64,000 nt of DNA, from NCBI GenBank assembly GCA_037576215.1, contig JBANDB010000001.1, positions 1,426,001 through 1,490,000 on the forward strand. Direction: 5' to 3'. Positions 61,599 through 64,000 of this stretch are shown piece after piece. This DNA comes from Armillaria gallica. Its lineage: Eukaryota > Basidiomycota > Agaricomycetes > Agaricales > Physalacriaceae. The first letter of the stretch is position 1; each line of letters begins with the position of its first letter. Position numbers and translations under genes: made by a program. The notes below the pieces were generated by a model, which saw only the letters and a program-made list of their open reading frames with translations, ran no database searches and was not told where the DNA came from.

Positions 61599-63938
61599 CT
61601 ATAGCCACCTCCGAAGATGATCCAATACTCTGAGCATCACATCCTCAGCGTGTTTTCTTTCGACAAACCTAAAGGAAATCAGCATTTTTGTGGGAAAAAC
61701 TTTGGCTGCTTACCCGTGGGGTTCTCTTGGGTACACTACCATCTCAACTCGGTCTTTGCAGGGACCTTCGGTTCTCTTCAAGCTTCTGTATAGTCCTATG
61801 CCTTGGCCGAGCGGAACACGCTCGTCTTTTTCGCCGTGCAAAATTAAAACTGCCGTGGTTACTCCAGCTACTCGTTGCACAGGACTCTCCTTTCTAGAGG
61901 CTTTGTTCATCCGCCCGTTCCAGGGCGAAATACCCCCGAGCGCGCCCTGAAGAAATACATATAGGCCGGCTCAGTGTATTCTTTGTGACTGCTTACCTCC
62001 AGCTCAGGCGAAGCAGCTTCCATGACCATGCTCTCCCAGTTGGAGACGCCAGCCCCTACTATGGCTGCTTTGAACATAGTCTTAGTTTGCGTTACACCCC
62101 ACGCCGTCAATGATCCGCCTGTTTATAATTTAACGACCAGGATATGTTGCATAGTAAGAACCACGTACCGTGACTCCATCCTGCTACTCCTAGCCTATCT
62201 GGATCAGCAAGGCCTCGGGCGACAACTTCATGTACCATGCTCTGGCAGTCAGGCCAATCGAACGCCCCAATACCACAGGCAGCGGCGTGGGCAAAAACAT
62301 GGCCTTTTCCCTGACCTTGAATATGGCGATCAGCTGCGAGAGTGTGGCGACAATCATGCTCACTCACTTCCTCGGTAATTGGGCGAGATTACAAGGTATC
62401 CTGCAGACGCGAGCATCTCGCGCCAATTACAGAAATAAGGCATGTAATCTGTTTGCTTGTCAGTAAGCTATGCCACATCTCATCTTGTAGAATCTAATAA
62501 CCTGGGACGTCTCGGCTAAATCAGGTTCAGCATTATCAATGCATCGAAATCAATTAATTCAGGAATTCCTACCGGTATGGCCCTCCATGCAGGAATAAGA
62601 TAGTTGGCAAAGCACAGCCTCGCCTTTTGTCAATATTTGGAGGATATCTTACTAGGCCGCTGAGTTCGACGCCGTCTTTGCTTTTCCATCGGATGACCTC
62701 AGTTTTTATCTGTAGTGCTTTAACAAGCCACTGCAGATGGGACGATAGTTGCATCCGTATGCCTGACCCTAACGAGCTCCCCCCGCAATACCTTTCATCA
62801 TCATCGATGCGAACAGACCACACATTTGGTGCCTCGTGCCGTATGCCAGAGCTCAGCACAGCGGCAAACACGTACGAGACACCTGTTGCACTGCGTACTC
62901 TTTTGGCGTCCCAAGCCCCAAACCATATGGCTTCATCCTGCGTGCGGAAAAGCGAATGGATTTCACATTCATCGGTTTTGGATGAAGCAAAAGAAATCCC
63001 GTCAATCCGCGTGTCAGTGTCAGAAGCTATTTCGACGGCTATCATACCATTGCTTGTACCTTCGCTATGATTTGTCATGTCGACAATCCGGATGGCGTCC
63101 TCCGTCTCTCCGTACAACTTTCGTATCAACGCCCTCTTGTCAGCTCCTTGACGAACGTACAGCGTTCGTGCATCGAGGATATTGGCTGCGTCATAACTCT
63201 GCAGGGTCAAAACGTGGTCTGAACTGAGCCAGATATTTGATCCCGACGGCGAGCGGGGGTACACATCAATTGTCACCGGCGCGTCTTGAGAGACAACGGA
63301 TACCCTTTCAGCAACACCTCCCGTTCGGCTGCCTCCGATCCTCTGTCCTCCCGCAACCTATAAAGTAATTCTTTACTATCCGGGCTCCAGGTAAAACTCT
63401 CGACATGTCGATCCTTTCGTATGCGGTCCATGGATGATACTTCTCCTGTGATCGGATTGAGCAGGAAAAGGCGTGATAACCCCCTCTTATCCCCCATCCT
63501 CCTTGCATCGTCTCTATCCCCTCGAGCGGGCCCATCGCCTGCAGCCGTGAAAGCGATGTACTTCCCGTCAGGCGATATCTGGAATTGCTGTATACCCTTC
63601 TTCATTGGTTCCACTGCCAACGGCGTGGGCACTTCGTCCTCGGCCAGCCTCAGAGAGTAGATGTTCCCTCCCTTTCCCGGACTCCATCTGTCGGAGAGAA
63701 AAATAACCATGTTGGAATCAAATGGATGGAAAACACCTGCGCGGTCGTGAAAATCGCCGTTTGTCAGTTGCCGGGCGCTGTCAGCGATGCCTGTCTGTGC
63801 GAGCCATAGTTCAGCTAGAACGCGATCAGCTGATTTGTAGAACTGCTGGACTTGGTAGAGAACGCGTTCGCCGTCTGGGCTTATGCTGATGTCTCGGACT
63901 TTCTGCGAGGATGCTATTTGAGAGGGGGTATGGTGCAT
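61599..63938 (-). CDS. S9 prolyl-oligopeptidase-family peptidase
   Basis: Serine peptidase of the dipeptidyl-/acylaminoacyl-peptidase type, probably cytosolic as no signal peptide is seen. The start at 63938 gives MHHTPSQIASSQKVRDISIS. The N-terminal beta-propeller blades include QLTNGDFHDRAGVFHPFDSN, FQISPDGKYIAFTAAGDGP and ESFTWSPDSKELLYR. The catalytic domain has LPTILFLHGGPYR, an inferred 14-nt microexon (62502-62515) encoding RDVP, then DYMPYFCNWREMLASAGYLV. The nucleophile is in GVAGWSHGGS, the Asp in HGEKDERVP and the His in YPREPHGF, all present. It ends HLRRWL, TAG at 61599-61601. One reading-frame discontinuity near 63300 is unresolved: either a weak 53-nt intron or a one-base indel. 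Confidence 0.87.
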
Positions 63939-64000
63939 GATTGGATTGTGGAATGGTCAAGCGTTGTCATGTTTTTATCTCCGGTCTTTAGCATGCCTGT

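Overview
This is a eukaryotic nuclear window. It looks like a mushroom-forming basidiomycete (Agaricomycotina). The genes are cut by many short GT-AG introns, mostly about 45-60 nt. The gene content fits that group: a secreted aryl-alcohol-oxidase-like GMC flavoenzyme, a deuterolysin, a Dal5-type transporter, a cis-CaaD-like tautomerase and a CsbD-type small protein. There are no operons, Shine-Dalgarno sites, CRISPR arrays or rRNA, and I found no tRNA. Exon joins were done by eye from splice signals, reading frame and family knowledge, so internal boundaries are provisional. In several genes the joined exons gave an exact multiple of three (AEC carrier, PIP5K, UBC2, kinase-ankyrin gene, GFA1).

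Layout, left to right. 1-593: 5' end of a separase-like gene, running off the window. 3385-4588: perilipin-like lipid-droplet protein. 5331-8148: GMC oxidoreductase. 9237-10677 and 10954-13270: divergent pair, protein-L-isoaspartate methyltransferase and PIN/auxin-efflux-type carrier. 13692-14462: microsomal glutathione transferase. 14723-17221: PI4P 5-kinase. 17665-22572: condensin subunit 1. 22809-23273: a PIF/Harbinger-like MITE with TAA target duplication. 23451-26418: three minus-strand genes (CsbD-like, histidine phosphatase, four-helix membrane protein). 27406-28851: NAD(P)-dependent reductase. 30630-33830: kinase-ankyrin fusion, preceded by five copies of a splice-donor-like repeat. 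34442-35042: Rad6/UBC2. 35466-36922: deuterolysin. 38753-46021: Brr2. 46499-48831: Dal5-type MFS transporter. 48832-52993: gene-poor. 52994-55518: GFA1. 55833-56350: small coiled-coil ORF with a frame break. 57125-58503: second NAD(P)-dependent reductase. 58718-59251: tautomerase-like. 59519-61395: Rad52. 61599-63938: S9 peptidase.

Most genes are unrelated housekeeping or accessory functions, and I see no biosynthetic cluster. One theme does connect distant loci. The three chromosome-cycle genes (separase-like, condensin subunit 1, Rad52) each have an ACGCGT MluI-cell-cycle-box site close upstream of the start, together with a CACGTG site. This suggests shared G1/S control by an MBF-type factor. 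Other unusual items are two microexons (8 and 14 nt), two GC-AG introns, a one-codon first exon in UBC2, and a 432-nt intron with coding-like content in the isoaspartate methyltransferase gene.
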